Shown here: positions 1 through 11,553 of the stretch, in pieces | How positions within the stretch are numbered: the first letter of the stretch is position 1 | Layout: each line of letters starts with the position of its first letter | Assembly (NCBI RefSeq): GCF_040436345.1 | Contig: NC_133221.1 | Coordinates: forward strand, 24,019,165-24,083,164 | Direction: 5' to 3' | Length of the DNA stretch: 64,000 nucleotides | From: Pagrus major | Taxonomy: Eukaryota > Chordata > Actinopteri > Spariformes > Sparidae | The notes under the pieces: model-generated | Told to the model about the DNA's origin: nothing | Seen by the model: only the letters and a program-made list of their open reading frames with translations | Database searches by the model: none | Program-made: the position numbers and the translations under genes

Positions 1-14
1 TATATATATATATA
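1..14. repeat. TA dinucleotide repeat (edge)
   Basis: A short (TA)n tract begins the window and probably continues to its left. No function is evident. Confidence 0.8.
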
Positions 15-80
15 GGTTTAAAAGAACTGGAGATGAGGTGAAAGCAATCAATGGAAGGATGCACTCCCATCACTGTCCAC

Positions 81-447
81 TAGACTTGGGCCGATATTCA
101 ATATTATTATAATTTGCCGTCATATGCAATTTTTTTTTTACAATACTGAATATTGAACAGCTGTGTGATTCTTCACCTGAGAGGAACTGCTCTGACTTTT
201 TTTTAATATAATTTATTGCAGTTATTTCTCACCTCACCTGGCCCTCTAGTTTAGAGGTGAGGGCACCAGTGACACACTAGCTGCGCTTTGTATATTATAT
301 TACACTTACTATCTATTTAATTTAAAAGTTCCTATTTGATATTATTTTGTTATTTAAAGGAATTGTATGTGTTGCTGCAAACGTTAATATTGTTTATTTG
401 GACAGGACAATATCGTGATGTAAAATTTTGGATATCACCCAGGCCTA
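81..447. mobile_element. hAT-type MITE, 367 bp
   Basis: The ends form an imperfect inverted repeat of about 25 bp: TAGACTTGGGCCGATATT at the left, and TAGGCCTGGGTGATATCC read inward from the right. The flanks carry an 8-bp duplication with one mismatch, CTGTCCAC (73-80) and CCGTCCAC (448-455). An 8-bp target duplication is the hAT signature. There is no transposase coding inside, so the element is non-autonomous. The diverged ends suggest an old insertion. Confidence 0.75.
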
Positions 448-1180
448 CCGTCCACCTGGAAAGTTTGGTGATCTACTCTACTAGGTATGTACATTTTAAC
501 GGAAGTAGAATTAATCAAATATTGGCGTGACTTATGGTTATGTCCTGTCTGTTAATATCATACAGCACATGATCCAAATACACAAACACACATAGGAACA
601 CAGGTACAAACACAGGATACAGTCAATGAGGCTCCACTAATAAAAAGACAGGAACTCGAGCTCTTCACACAACACACACATGCATACACGTCCACTATCT
701 CTCTCACACATACTGCTTATCGTTTGCCAAGAAATTTGGTAAGTGCCAAATCTACTCTGACAGGAAGGGAGTGGCTTTCCTTTCACAAAATCCCGTGAAC
801 ACTGTCAAGTCGCTATTACCTAAAATAATATCACAAACGCCTCATAACAACAGACAGTTCAAGCAAAACACATCCAATATCAATAGCAAGAAGGCATTTT
901 CTTCCACTCCTATCTGACCTTTCCCAGCTATCTTACATGTCCCCGTTTCTCATTTCTCTGACAGATTACCAAACTACCACATGGGAGCCCTTAAAGACTG
1001 TATTGGTAGCTAAGGGTCAATACAGCAGGGTCAGTGAGTGCAAAGAAAGCAAAAGAGCAAGAGAGAGGGAGACTAGAGCAAGTGTAGCTGTGCACCACAC
1101 CCCACACTCTTAATTACTGATGCTACCTCTGGCACACAAAACCTCTGGCACACAAAATATGCATATGCTCTGAGCCTGAA
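448..1180. other. Intergenic, no gene seen
   Basis: This stretch holds CA-rich low-complexity sequence around 585-700 and no convincing open frame, splice pattern or terminal repeat. The open frame around 336-530 lies mainly in the MITE and starts at TTG. Confidence 0.5.
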
Positions 1181-1541
1181 TTTAAAGGTGCAACTGGCTA
1201 CATGTTGAATTTATACCCAAAACAAATAGGGTGCAGCATGTCAAGTAACTGCTAACTGCTGCAGAATGTAGCTGCTGTTAGCTCAGTTAGCTGTGCAGCT
1301 AGCAGTCCGGACTGGGAGCTTGGAGAACAGAGGAAGTGTCAATGTTTATACCGCTAGCACAGGAGCTTCGGACAAGGACAGGCTGGGGCTAGCTGGTTAG
1401 CATGCTAACTTCAGTAGATGTCTCTGCAACACAATGCACAGATGTCATAATGTCAAAACTGTTACATCTTCAGAATCTGGTGATCGTTTTGGTCAATTTT
1501 AGATTGTTTTTGACTAAAATGTTACACAATGCACCTTTAAA
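1181..1541. mobile_element. Putative TTAA-target MITE, about 360 bp
   Basis: The ends are inverted copies of TTTAAAGGTGCA, and each includes a TTAA (1182-1185 and 1537-1540). The next bases inward remain loosely similar (CTACATG against GTAACAT). TTAA duplications are used by piggyBac and Kolobok elements. The interior has GCTA-rich motifs common in fish repeats and no coding. The perfect terminal match is short, so the family is uncertain. Confidence 0.5.
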
Positions 1542-1983
1542 TGTGACAAAGTGAAATGAGCATTCAGCAACATCTGTGGCATTGTGTCGTGTGATAAAAC
1601 GGCACAATTTGGAGTGGCCTTTCATTGTGCCCACTCCACGGCACACCTGCGCAACAATCGTGCACTTTAATCAGCATCTTAATATGAAACACCTGCCAGG
1701 TGGATTGATTATCTTGGCAAAGGAGAAGTGCTCACTCACGGCTTCTAACAAATGTGTGCACGAAATTTGAGAGAAATAAGCCTCATGTGTTCACCGAAAA
1801 ACATAGGCGAAAAATGGGAGCAAAAACAAAACAATGCTGTTTTGTTCAGTGTATGTATATTTCACACAGTGCATAGCTACACGGGTCCTGTGAAATAATG
1901 GCCACAAATCATAGGCTACAAATGTCTCTTTCTGTTTCTTGAATGAAAGCTACAAAAAATAAAGACATTAAACCTACATCTCC
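1542..1983. other. Intergenic flank of the large transposon
   Basis: No gene is supported here. An open frame at 1576-1770 begins in weak context and lacks codon bias or family resemblance. Confidence 0.5.
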
Positions 1984-2022
1984 CCCATATGGAAAAGATA
2001 TAGATAAATCTTATAAAATTTG
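1984..2022 (+). repeat. Left terminal inverted repeat of the 9.57-kb transposon
   Basis: It begins CCCATATGGAAAAG and matches the reverse complement of 11515-11553. The ATATGGAAAA core is probably part of the transposase binding site; that is inference. Confidence 0.8.
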
Positions 2023-2599
2023 TATCTCCTTTGTCTGAAACTTGTGTGTAAAGCATACAACAGTGAAACCAGATATAAGATCCTTAGTAAATTTGAACAA
2101 AATTAAACTTGTATGATTTGGGTATTTATCAGAACAATATATGACAGTGATGTTGCATACAATATCCTTAGTAGGAAAATGTAATATCAAACCTATATAA
2201 GTTGGGCAATCATCAATGAAACTAAACTGTTGTAAATATTATAGAAAATACTTACAAATTTTACTTGTGTTGCCACAAATCTGAGACGTTTAAATAAACA
2301 ACATGATTTGACAATGAAATTACAGGGAAACGCATGATTGACTAAAAGCAGGTTTTCAACTCATAATGACAATGACTATTTTCTTTTTTTTTTTGCTAAT
2401 ATTGTGTAACATTTTATGAGCAATCATATCCAATAATATTCATCCCATTCTTCTTGTAGAAATATTTTTAATTTTGCACAAGATCAGCAGATTACATTAA
2501 ATCAGTACAGTACAGTAGTAATTGTATGGACAAATATTTCATTTTCTGCTCAGAAACCCAAAATCAGTAACTCCATCTTCACATTTAGTTGACACTCAA

Positions 2600-5500
2600 T
2601 CATTTACAGTAATACGTATTCAGTAACCGACAAACAATTGAGTTGGACTGTGGACACTGTATGTACATACATGGTCTAACTATCAGAGTGGCATTTATGG
2701 CTTTGTGGAGGCCTGTGGGAAAGTGGACAGTTGACATGTAGCTCAGTTGAGTTCTGATTAGAGAACCTCTGGCCAACTTCTGCACTGTACAATTGCCATA
2801 TTTTCCTATGGCATATAAACATTGATCACCCATGTCAATAAAGTGTGAGACTGTAAAAATACTTCCATCCTTCAAAAGCACAACAGAGTTGTTTCTCTGT
2901 TTTGTTTTGCTGTAGGTATGACCATGAACAACAACACCATTTACAGCAATTCTCTTGTAGTAACTCGCCACAGAGTGTGTGGGAACTTCTCTCACTGTGT
3001 GGAGAGCAGCTTGGTCACCAAGAGATATTAATCTCACATTTGGTGGCCCAAGGGCAGTCACCTCAGTAAACTTTTTATACTTCTTGGTATGCTGGTTTCC
3101 CTGTCTCATTTCATTGCAGAAATCTTTAACTTCTGCTGGTGCATTTGTCAAGAATTGCTTTGCTAAACGGGGGAAAGCACGGGATAATGCCACTTGTTTG
3201 CATATTTGTTGTGGAACAGCTTGACTACTTTTTACTTGTTTCAGGAGGTACCCGTTGAAATCTTCAAACATGAAGGCTGAGTGAGCCCACAGAGGACCCC
3301 AGTGTACAACGCTTTTACTTAAATGCAGTAGTGAATGAACATTAAATGTCATGTGCTCTTTCCCATACAGTGACTGCACACCTCCAACAAAGTACACCAA
3401 TGCGTCATGTGCGTGATTTATCAGCTCAGCATTTAATTCAGACCCCAACAGAATGCTTATGCCCTCTATCAGTAATGCCCAATGAGAGTGATACCTCTGT
3501 GGAAGTATGCCTTTCAGAACTGGCAAGCTGTAGTACAAAAGCCAGTGCTGCCACTCATGGGCTTTCCAAAATCTGCGTTCTGTTAGAGATCTTGGAACAC
3601 GAGCAACAATACTTGGAGGTTTAATAGACAAGAGGTGTCTGTCCATGATGGCTGTTTGTGTACCAATATACCATGGCTCAGAACTGCTTTTAGAATCCAT
3701 CCATAAATTTGCCATGTATCTGCACACACCAAGCAGCACACAGTGCATGTAGTCAGGGACCATCCCATTGATTAGATCAAACAATGGTAAATCTGCAAGA
3801 GCAGATGAGCCCTTTATGCCCAATATAGTCTTCCCTTCTCTTTCAGCTATTTGTCCTATTTCTAATGTGGTTTTATGATTTCTGTCACTTGGCTTTTCAT
3901 CTGGACATGTGTAAACCCTTGTGTTTCCTTTTCCTTTCCTTGTTTGCATCCCAGGGTGAAGGCAGACTCCACAGCCATACTCACCATTAAACTGCTTAAA
4001 ATTCTGCAGTAATGGCCTTGCTACTGCATCACGCACACAGCACAACGTGTGCACTTTTATGTGTCTCAATGACTGATCACTAGGATGCTGCCACTCAAAA
4101 CCAGCTTGAGAAAGACTGGCACATTCCTCAACAAATGGTTTAAAGAAGCAAGACATATCTGGCTTCTTGGCTCCAAACCACAAAGCACATAAAAGTATAT
4201 GTTTATCTCTACTCTCAGGTGGTATCTCATTAACACAACATAATATTGGCCAAATACTAAATTTGGAGGACTGAAAAACTGGTACACCATCACAATTGAA
4301 TGTGAGGGACAGAAAATCCTCTTTACTGTTATTTTTCAAGGTCTGATATAAGGTGCCATCACATATGTCCTTTATTACATGCTCTGTACTGGCATCAGCA
4401 CAAAAACATAGATCCTGCATATCCTGGTGCTCAAGAATATCTTTCAGTTGATCCTTTAATGGTATGCTAATAAAGAAATGCCCTTCCTGTAAACTGGCTT
4501 TCACTGTTGTGAATGAGGAACATGACACACATTTGAGTGTTTCTTCCATAGATTGTGAAGAACCAATGTACTTAGTACAAACTCCACAGTAATGGTGTCG
4601 TTTTAACTGATGTGTAATATCAGCTAATGGTTTCTCCAGAAAATACTTGCTTGTTGGAACAGCACTAGTCCGAGCAGAATGCAATTTGAGCAGTTTCAGC
4701 AGGTCTTCCATTAATACACCTGTTGTGTTGTGCCTCAGTGCAAAGGAGAGAATCGAGATGATGCTTTGCTCTTCCGTTAGTCCATGGGAGGAGTGGACAT
4801 CATCTACCTCTTGAGGGACATTGTCCTAAATGATAGAAAAAGAAGCACTGCAATGAAACTGATCAGGTTTCACTTGTTTTACTCATAACCTTGTTTTGGC
4901 AGACTGCACTTAGCATGGAAAATAAACAGAAGCTACAACACATGAGAAAGAAAAAAGAAGCTGATGGATGGAAAGTGTACACGTCAATGAACTGCAGAAT
5001 ATGTTACAGTTAGTCAAATGGCAAATGAATCTAATGTTAAAAAAAATTTAATCAAACTCACATGTGAATGCTTAAGTTTTGTCTCACCTGCACCATTGTG
5101 AAAGATTCTGCTCTCTGTTCTTGACTTTGGCTTCCATCTTCATTGTTTTCCTGAAAAAGACAGTAATAAACAACTCAGTAAAGTGAAAGAGAGGGATAGC
5201 GGTGGAGCAGATTATATGACACTGTAGTTTTGTCACCTGTGGCACAGTGAGAGGTTCTGCTCTCTCCTCTTCTCTCTGGCCATCATCTTCATCACTTTCC
5301 TAAGAATGACACAAAGAAACAACAGAGATAATAATTGTAATTTGACTGTAAGAGTAAGCAACAGAGGTAGGATGGTCTAATATTGTAGTTTTGTCACCTG
5401 TGGCACAGTGAGAGGTTCTGCTCTCTCTTCTTCTCTCTGGCCATCATCTTCATCACTTTCCTAAGAATGACACAAAGAAACAACAGAGATAATAATTGTA

Positions 5501-7025
5501 ATTTGACTGTAAGAGTAAGCAACAGAGGTAGAGTGGTCTAATATTGTAGTTTTGTCACCTGTGGCACAGTGAGAGGTTCTGCTCTCTCCTCTTCTCTCTG
5601 GCCATCATCTTCATCACTTTCCTAAGAATGACACAAAGAAAGTCTAATATTGTAGTTTTGTCTCACCTGGGTGGCATCTTCACTTTCCTGAGAGGAACAC
5701 AAGTCCATCATTTATTGTATAAATAAAATAATTAGAGATGGGACTGAACTGATTTAACAGTGACCTAATTCATGGAATGGATATTGGACTGATGGCACCA
5801 AGCCACTATGGGCGGCTGAAGAGAAGCCAAGCTCATGTGAAGACATCTGTGAACTGTACATCTCTCTCTACTACACTGTGATGTAGCAGTGTAGGGGAGA
5901 CTCGGTGCACACAGAACAACATAAGAATGAAGGAACGACTGTAACTTATAGTCTGGTCGCTTATATGCAGATTTTAAAAGCCAGGAGAAAAAAGGTTACA
6001 TAAATTAATATGTAATCATACACATAACACCAACAACAACAGTAAAGTTGATGTTAATAACAATATTATTCAAGATAAAAAGAGTGCTAATGTCAGAATC
6101 AGATCTGAACCGAAACACGTGGATTGGTGCATCTCTAAAAAGAATGATGGAGGGACATAGAGAATGGCAGTAGTTTGACTGTGTGAGAGAGGGGAGGCTG
6201 TATAATAATTCTGTATTTTTTTCTCACCTGGTGTGGTACTGTGAGAGGTCCTGGTCTCTGCTCTTCTCTCTGGGTATTATCTTCATCACTTTCCTTAAAA
6301 TGGTATATCAAGAACTTGTTTGAGACATATTTTCACAAAGCTCCCAATACAGTTTTTCTCCCTTTCCATATTGTTGACTAGTTGTTTTTGAACTTCACAA
6401 TAACATAGTGTTTTGTTTATAAGTTAAAAACAGTTCATTTTCTTCTTCTAGTAAACAGTTTACATTTACTTAAGTAAAATCTTGGATAACTTGTACTGCA
6501 GAAATATTATTTAGCGATTTCCAACAACAAATGCACATTATTCAACATTTATGTGGCAAACAAAATGGATTATGTTAAATATATAGCCTACCACTGTAAT
6601 TTGTGCCCATCAAAACATAATTGATTATCCATAAGTGTACAAAGTTTCATACTTTTCATGCTTTTGTAATCAAATTAACACTTAAGCTCACATTTGGTAC
6701 ACATAACTTGACTCGAGATTCAATTATTATAGTGCGGTGGGCAGCTCACTTTACATTGGCTGATAAAACAGAGAGGACAATAAATAAATTGCACTTAACA
6801 TGTTGTTGCGTCGTGTGCTTCCCGCTGTCACTCAAAGCTCTGTTGATTTTCCTAATGAAACAACAGACAGTAACTAGTAACGATAAATGTAACGTCAACA
6901 TCACTTGTGAGCTGCAGGGAGCGCGCATACCTTTTTTTCCATCTTGTCAAAGTCCGTGTAGGAACGTTTCTCCGCAGCCAGTCTCTTTCTGTTGTGTCAG
7001 GTGTCACGACTTTTCTTTTCGGCAT
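2600..7025 (-). CDS. CACTA/EnSpm-type transposase, 9 exons, about 903 aa
   Basis: I assembled nine exons whose phases all agree: 7025-6931, 6851-6800, 6293-6228, 5687-5667, 5621-5559, 5460-5398, 5299-5237, 5150-5088 and 4825-2600. The predicted protein starts MPKRKVVTP and has a basic N-terminus. Next comes an acidic tail of exon-encoded repeats (residues about 50-165). A zinc-binding pair CGVC and CVSC follows (242-264), then the transposase core. Typical Tnp2-like blocks are the DGVPVFQSS...WPI segment (acidic residue about 341), VPDYMHCVLLGV (Asp about 520) and the NVHSLLHL...GPLW...FE region near 650. The family cuts and pastes DNA using acidic catalytic residues. No stop or frameshift interrupts the model, so it may be functional. 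The terminal repeats around it argue against a domesticated host gene. The 52-nt second exon is my weakest call, but it restores phase exactly. Confidence 0.8.
5088..5621 (-). repeat. Tandemly duplicated 63-nt exons in the transposase gene
   Basis: Three units, each one 63-nt exon plus about 98 nt of intron, recur at an exact 161-bp period (exon starts 5299, 5460, 5621) and are nearly identical. Each exon is phase 0 at both ends and codes 21 residues beginning ESDEDDGQREEERAEP. A diverged fourth copy is at 5088-5150 and a 66-nt relative at 6228-6293. Because each unit is symmetric, copies can be gained, lost or skipped without breaking the frame. Confidence 0.85.
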
Positions 7026-7403
7026 GTTTGTAACATTACAGGAGCCGGTTTGACAGTCTGTTTACCATGCTGTGGAAAGCCAAGTCATGCCCGCCAAAAA
7101 ATAACCAACAAAAAAAGGCAATGCCCGCTACAAACCATTTTACCCAGGAAGTTAAAAGTTTGTTTTTAGCCCTGAGATCGTTGATTTGCTAGGAGTAGGT
7201 AAAATATCAGGATACGCCAATCAAAGGGAGCGTAGGGCGGGTCATCATGCCCATCATCCCACAGGTTGCCTGGCAGCGATCAACGCGAGACCTTGGCACG
7301 GTCACGCGAGGGTGGTTCATTTTGAACACACGGCGGCGGCAGGTCTGACGTTCGGTTGACGGTTGATGCTCTCTCTCGGCATATCATCGCCCATTCGGAT
7401 ACA
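7026..7403. promoter_or_regulatory. Divergent promoter region between transposase and BEN gene
   Basis: The two start codons lie 378 bp apart in opposite orientation. The interval is GC-richer than its surroundings, with a GGGCGGG box near 7234 and several CpGs between 7270 and 7360. There is no clear TATA box. A shared bidirectional promoter is the simplest reading; transcription starts were not determined. Confidence 0.55.
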
Positions 7404-10400
7404 ATGGAGACAAATGAACCTCCCGTTAGTGGTAAGTAAAATTACGTATCTGAAGGAGTTGGTTTACATCAGATTTTCGGTTTATGTAGCATTGCTAAAA
7501 GTGATAGTTAGCTTAATGCTAAAGGGTAACGTTAACGTTACACATTAAAACAAGTGAGAAATGTGGTTGTTCTCAGTTTTTTTTAACAGATAGCCTGTAA
7601 AATTGATTTTTTTTTTTAAAAAAGAAGATAAAATGTATGTCTATTGGTCATATTGTTCGGCTTAGAAATAATAGATTATTTTTTTCACTTCAGAACACAA
7701 GGACAGGAAATTTGCAGTGGTGCAGTGGAGTGAAGGGGAGGATTCCGGGAAGCTCAGTGAAGTAAAGATTGGCAATATACGCGGGTATGATGATTCCAAG
7801 ATGGACCAGCATGGGAATCCCATTTCCACCTACTCAGCCTTCATCGAATGGCGCCATGGGAAGAAGCAGCGTGGAGGGTGGCCCCACTACCGGGCCACTG
7901 TTATTTTTGTCAGTGGTAAGTTAATGTTGCTATGGTTCAAAGTGAAGATTGTCCTTTCTACATAACTTGAAAATAGGTGACTAAAGTTAGACAGGGAAAA
8001 TTTTTACCTGTCTGAATTTGTGTGCTTACTTTACTTGCCAGGTGGGTAAATGCTTTCCAACAAAAGTTTTGCAGGATACATGATGATTACAGTATTATTG
8101 GTGGGAAAGTCATGTCAAATGAGCCCTATTTAAATAAGCCAACTCTTGATTTAAAATGTTATGCATATTATTTACAACAGTTTTGTCACCATTTTATCAT
8201 GTGTTAGTTACTGCTCTACAAAATGCTTATCTACACAACTTCCCTCCTCTCTAAGTGAATGCATTAACGACACTATAACACAGTAATCTCATGATGTTAA
8301 TGTCTATAGCAGTGGTTCCTACTTTTAAGTATCCCTAACCTGACACAAATTGGAACACAAACCCCTGTCTGATAGATTTTTTTTAATAGCTGTTTTAGTA
8401 CATAAAGTTTATTAAACATTAACCAAAGTTTCATATGGATTGGAAATACATGTTGTAAAATATTAATTATTAGCATTTTTTGCAAAGCCCACTGTGTGAA
8501 CAACAGCTCTACACAACACATACTATGATACTGACAATGTCATAACATAACATGATACAAAAACTGCTCTTGAGTATTAAGCAGTTTGTCATTAAATGTG
8601 TTTGTTTGTATTCTTTCTTCATTTGTTCTCTAGTTACTCGTTATGAGGCAACCCGTAAACTTAATGCACTGCTGAAGGAAAATGAACCTGCAGAGCTGAC
8701 CAAGAGGGTATCAGTCCGTCCTCAAAAATATCAGGAAGATTCAGATGACTCAGATCCAGATGAGACTCAGATTTTGACTCAGCCATTGCAAGTCAAGGTG
8801 ACTATTTGCTTTTAACTATTTTGAGGTTTCCATATTTTTCGGTTGTATCATGTAAATAGAATGTCAGATCTTTTTTTTCTTTCTCTCTCTCCCTCTCTCT
8901 CTGTATACCCAAAAGTCAAAGGCTCTCACAAGGAAAGACCCTGCAGAGGAATTCCTTGCAATGTACAGCGATTCACCACCTTCAGTCATTCATCTTGATA
9001 AAAATCCGACAAAGACAACGGCTGAATTAAAGCGGGAGATCAAAGATCTGAAAGAAGAGAATGCTAATTTGAGGGAGTTGCTTGTCCAAGGTATCACTTC
9101 TTATCACTTATTTAACAATTAGACAACCAAAACACTTTAAAACACTTTAGCCATACTTTATATTGTACTAAAGAATGATGTACCGTTTTTGTTTGTCATC
9201 TTCTGTGTATAGATGTGCCTGAACTCCTAAAGACCATGAAGAATGTCATTGATTTGGCTGAAACTCCTAAGAGATCCAGTTTGGAGCTGACCTCACCACC
9301 ACTGCCCCCCCAAAATTCTCTGCAGTCCAGGCCCGGTTCATCATCTGCAGATTCACTGCTGTCCCTCCCCAGATCTTCAGCATCCAGCTCCACATCAGAG
9401 TCTGTTATTCCATCAACAAGGGACTGCCAGTCGTCCAAGGTAATTGATTTTTAAAGAATAAATAAATCTAGTGCATAAATTGGATCTACTGCCTCTTAGA
9501 TGTACATGTATGAGTATGGAAGATCTAATTTTTGTTTTAATGTCTTAAGTCTCTAGGGGTGAGCACATTATATTTAAACCCTAAATATTCACAATGTCTC
9601 CTTGTTTAAACAGGTGGAGATCCATCCTGGGACTGGAGTTATGGTAGAGAAACTGGCGTGGGCCTATGCAGTTAATGCAAATTCGGCTACAGTATTTGTG
9701 AGGCATCTGCTCACAGCAGTCTTCCCAATGGAGATACTGCTGGTGAGCAATCTTCGAGGGGGGAAACGAGGCAGAGGAGATGCTCGTCTACCTCTGGACA
9801 AAACTAAACTGGATGCCATCTACAGTAAGTTTTCAACCTTTTATGGTATGTGTTTTGGCAATAGTCCATGCTTTTTTTTTTTTAACTGATACAGTTACTG
9901 TTACTTCATACACCATACCAGCATTCTACAGTGTCAGACTTTAGTGTCAGTTGTGTTAAATTCTATGACACACATGGAGAACATACAGTATCTACCCAAC
10001 ATTTCTACATTGTATAAGTGTTAATGAAACAATGCCTTTGCCAAATGGAAGAACCTAATTCATAGAATACTGTCTGATCTTCCCTTGCTTATACTGTATT
10101 ATATACACAGGTGTAATATTGGTCTACTCATGACATGCTATTGTAAGCTACCTCGTTCTCTCCTGTTTCAAGTGCCTCTGAATTATTTTTTGTCCAACAT
10201 CAAATAAACAAATGATTACATTTAGGAAAATAAGTATATTTTAGTCTGAAGTATAATCTTGCATTTGATAGAGGCATCTCTTCATCAGAGGTTATACATT
10301 GTGATGTATTTCCTTTTAGTTAACTTCTCTATGCATCTCCAATACAGTGCAATAAAGCTAGCACCATTAGACATTATATTATGTAATGATTTTTTTTGGG

Positions 10401-10584
10401 TTACTTTCAGATTAATAATTGTATTGTTATTTGTTTCCATATTCCCCTATTGTGTTCATATATAGGTGCAACGCTTGAGAGGTGGCCTGGGACCCAGCCC
10501 TCCAGCATAGGCAGCACAATCAATGCCAAGATCACAGAGCTCCGTGCCAAAAGTAAAATTGTTTCTGTTACAACAACCCCTTAA
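7404..10584 (+). CDS. BEN-domain protein carried by the transposon, 7 exons, 381 aa
   Basis: Exons are 7404-7431, 7694-7915, 8634-8797, 8916-9090, 9213-9439, 9614-9824 and 10466-10584; they join in frame to 381 residues. The start is METNEPPVS. Residues about 11-75 (FAVVQWSEGEDSG...) look like the small beta-rich N-terminal module seen in other fish transposon-linked proteins. A charged helix, probably coiled coil, lies near 175-196. A Ser/Pro-rich linker follows. The C-terminus (273-381) is a BEN domain: HPGTGVMVEKLAWA, then AVFPMEILLVSNLRG, then a basic segment and INAKITELRAKSK. BEN domains bind DNA and join chromatin-regulating complexes. Lying inside the same terminal repeats as the transposase, it may bind element ends or control transposition. 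That role is inference; the domain call is by remembered family pattern. Confidence 0.75.
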
Positions 10585-10758
10585 AACAGTGTTTACCACA
10601 CAACGAACATGATCTACCTGGTAGTTACTGTTACTGTTACAGTGTCACATTTGTAGCCAGGTTTTACCTGTTAGAGGGAAATTGTTTTAAGTGGGCAGGT
10701 TTTTATCCCTCCCTAGTTTTGCCCATGTTGATGTTCATTGTAATATCAGTTCACTGCT

Positions 10759-10764
10759 AATAAA
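10759..10764 (+). terminator. Polyadenylation signal AATAAA of BEN gene
   Basis: A canonical AATAAA lies 175 bp after the BEN-gene stop codon and inside the transposon, so the whole transcription unit fits within the element. Confidence 0.65.
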
Positions 10765-11514
10765 GTCCATCAAATTAAAAGTTTGCCTAACAGACATTTT
10801 TTCAGCATTACAGATATTGAAATATTGCATTTATAGACTGCAGTCATGTAGCTGGGATGGTAGAAAGTAGTATTTCAGTAGTAAAGGCAAAAATTAAGTT
10901 TCGTCACTTTCATATGTGAGTCACGTGTTTCTTATGATAGAAATTTATATGACGTTGCATGAAATAATTCATAAAAAAGTATGTAATTTTTATAATCATA
11001 TTGCAAATTTCATAGGCTGACATTTAAGAATTCTTATACAAAAAACATGAAGAAAACATAGTTTACCATGGCATTACATTCCCATAACATACAAAAAATC
11101 TATATGTAATGGTATATATTCCTATATCTTTTTATACAGATTTTTATTATATGCCATTTAATAAACTTATATAAAACATATAAAGACAGCATAATTCACC
11201 TGCAAAAAATATTCACTTTTCATAAAGAAAACTTACATATAGTGGTATTTATTCATATATGTAAAGTATATGTCTTTAAACAGACATAGTAAAAAAAACT
11301 GCAAAAATTATATGAAATGTGTATGGAAAACATACGTTGACATGTGCTTTCCTTATTTTCTACATATATAGTTTTCACATGATTGTTATATAATTCTTTT
11401 TATTATCTTGTATGAAAATAATGCAAAAGTGGCCACTTTCAGGAGTAAATCATATACTATACATGAAACATACAATACATGAAACATAAACTGAAGGCGG
11501 TGGAAAGTTATAGG

Positions 11515-11553
11515 TTTTTTTTATAAGTTTCTTCTATTTCTTTTCCGTATGGG
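11515..11553 (-). repeat. Right terminal inverted repeat of the 9.57-kb transposon
   Basis: Read inward from 11553 it begins CCCATACGGAAAAG. Just inside, ATACATGAAACATA is directly repeated (about 11457-11488), as expected of subterminal transposase-binding repeats. Confidence 0.8.

Larger units (their letters stand above)
1984..11553. mobile_element. CACTA-like (CMC/EnSpm-type) two-gene transposon, 9.57 kb
   Basis: The left end, starting CCCATATGGAAAAGATATAG at 1984, is matched in inverted orientation by the right end, reading CCCATACGGAAAAGAAATAG back from 11553. Similarity continues through a shared CTTATAAAA for about 37 bp, with roughly 6 mismatches. Inside are two intact divergent genes: a Tnp2-type transposase (minus, 2600-7025) and a BEN-domain protein (plus, 7404-10584). 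AT-rich subterminal zones (about 1990-2300 and 10900-11500) contain many ATATG/CATAT motifs. One is an internal copy of the terminal ATGGAAAA core near 11320. CACTA elements typically have short inverted ends plus such subterminal motifs. The target duplication is unclear; CC on both sides is possible. The terminal CCC differs from the usual CACTA/CACTG. Confidence 0.8.

Noticed and set aside
5088-5621. Evenly spaced repeats considered as a CRISPR-like or satellite array
   Set aside because: Each 161-bp unit has acceptor, 63-nt open exon and donor in the transposase gene's frame, so it is an exon array; the setting is also eukaryotic.
6621-7169. Plus-strand 182-codon open frame
   Set aside because: It overlaps the first two exons of the minus-strand transposase and the divergent promoter; no family resemblance.
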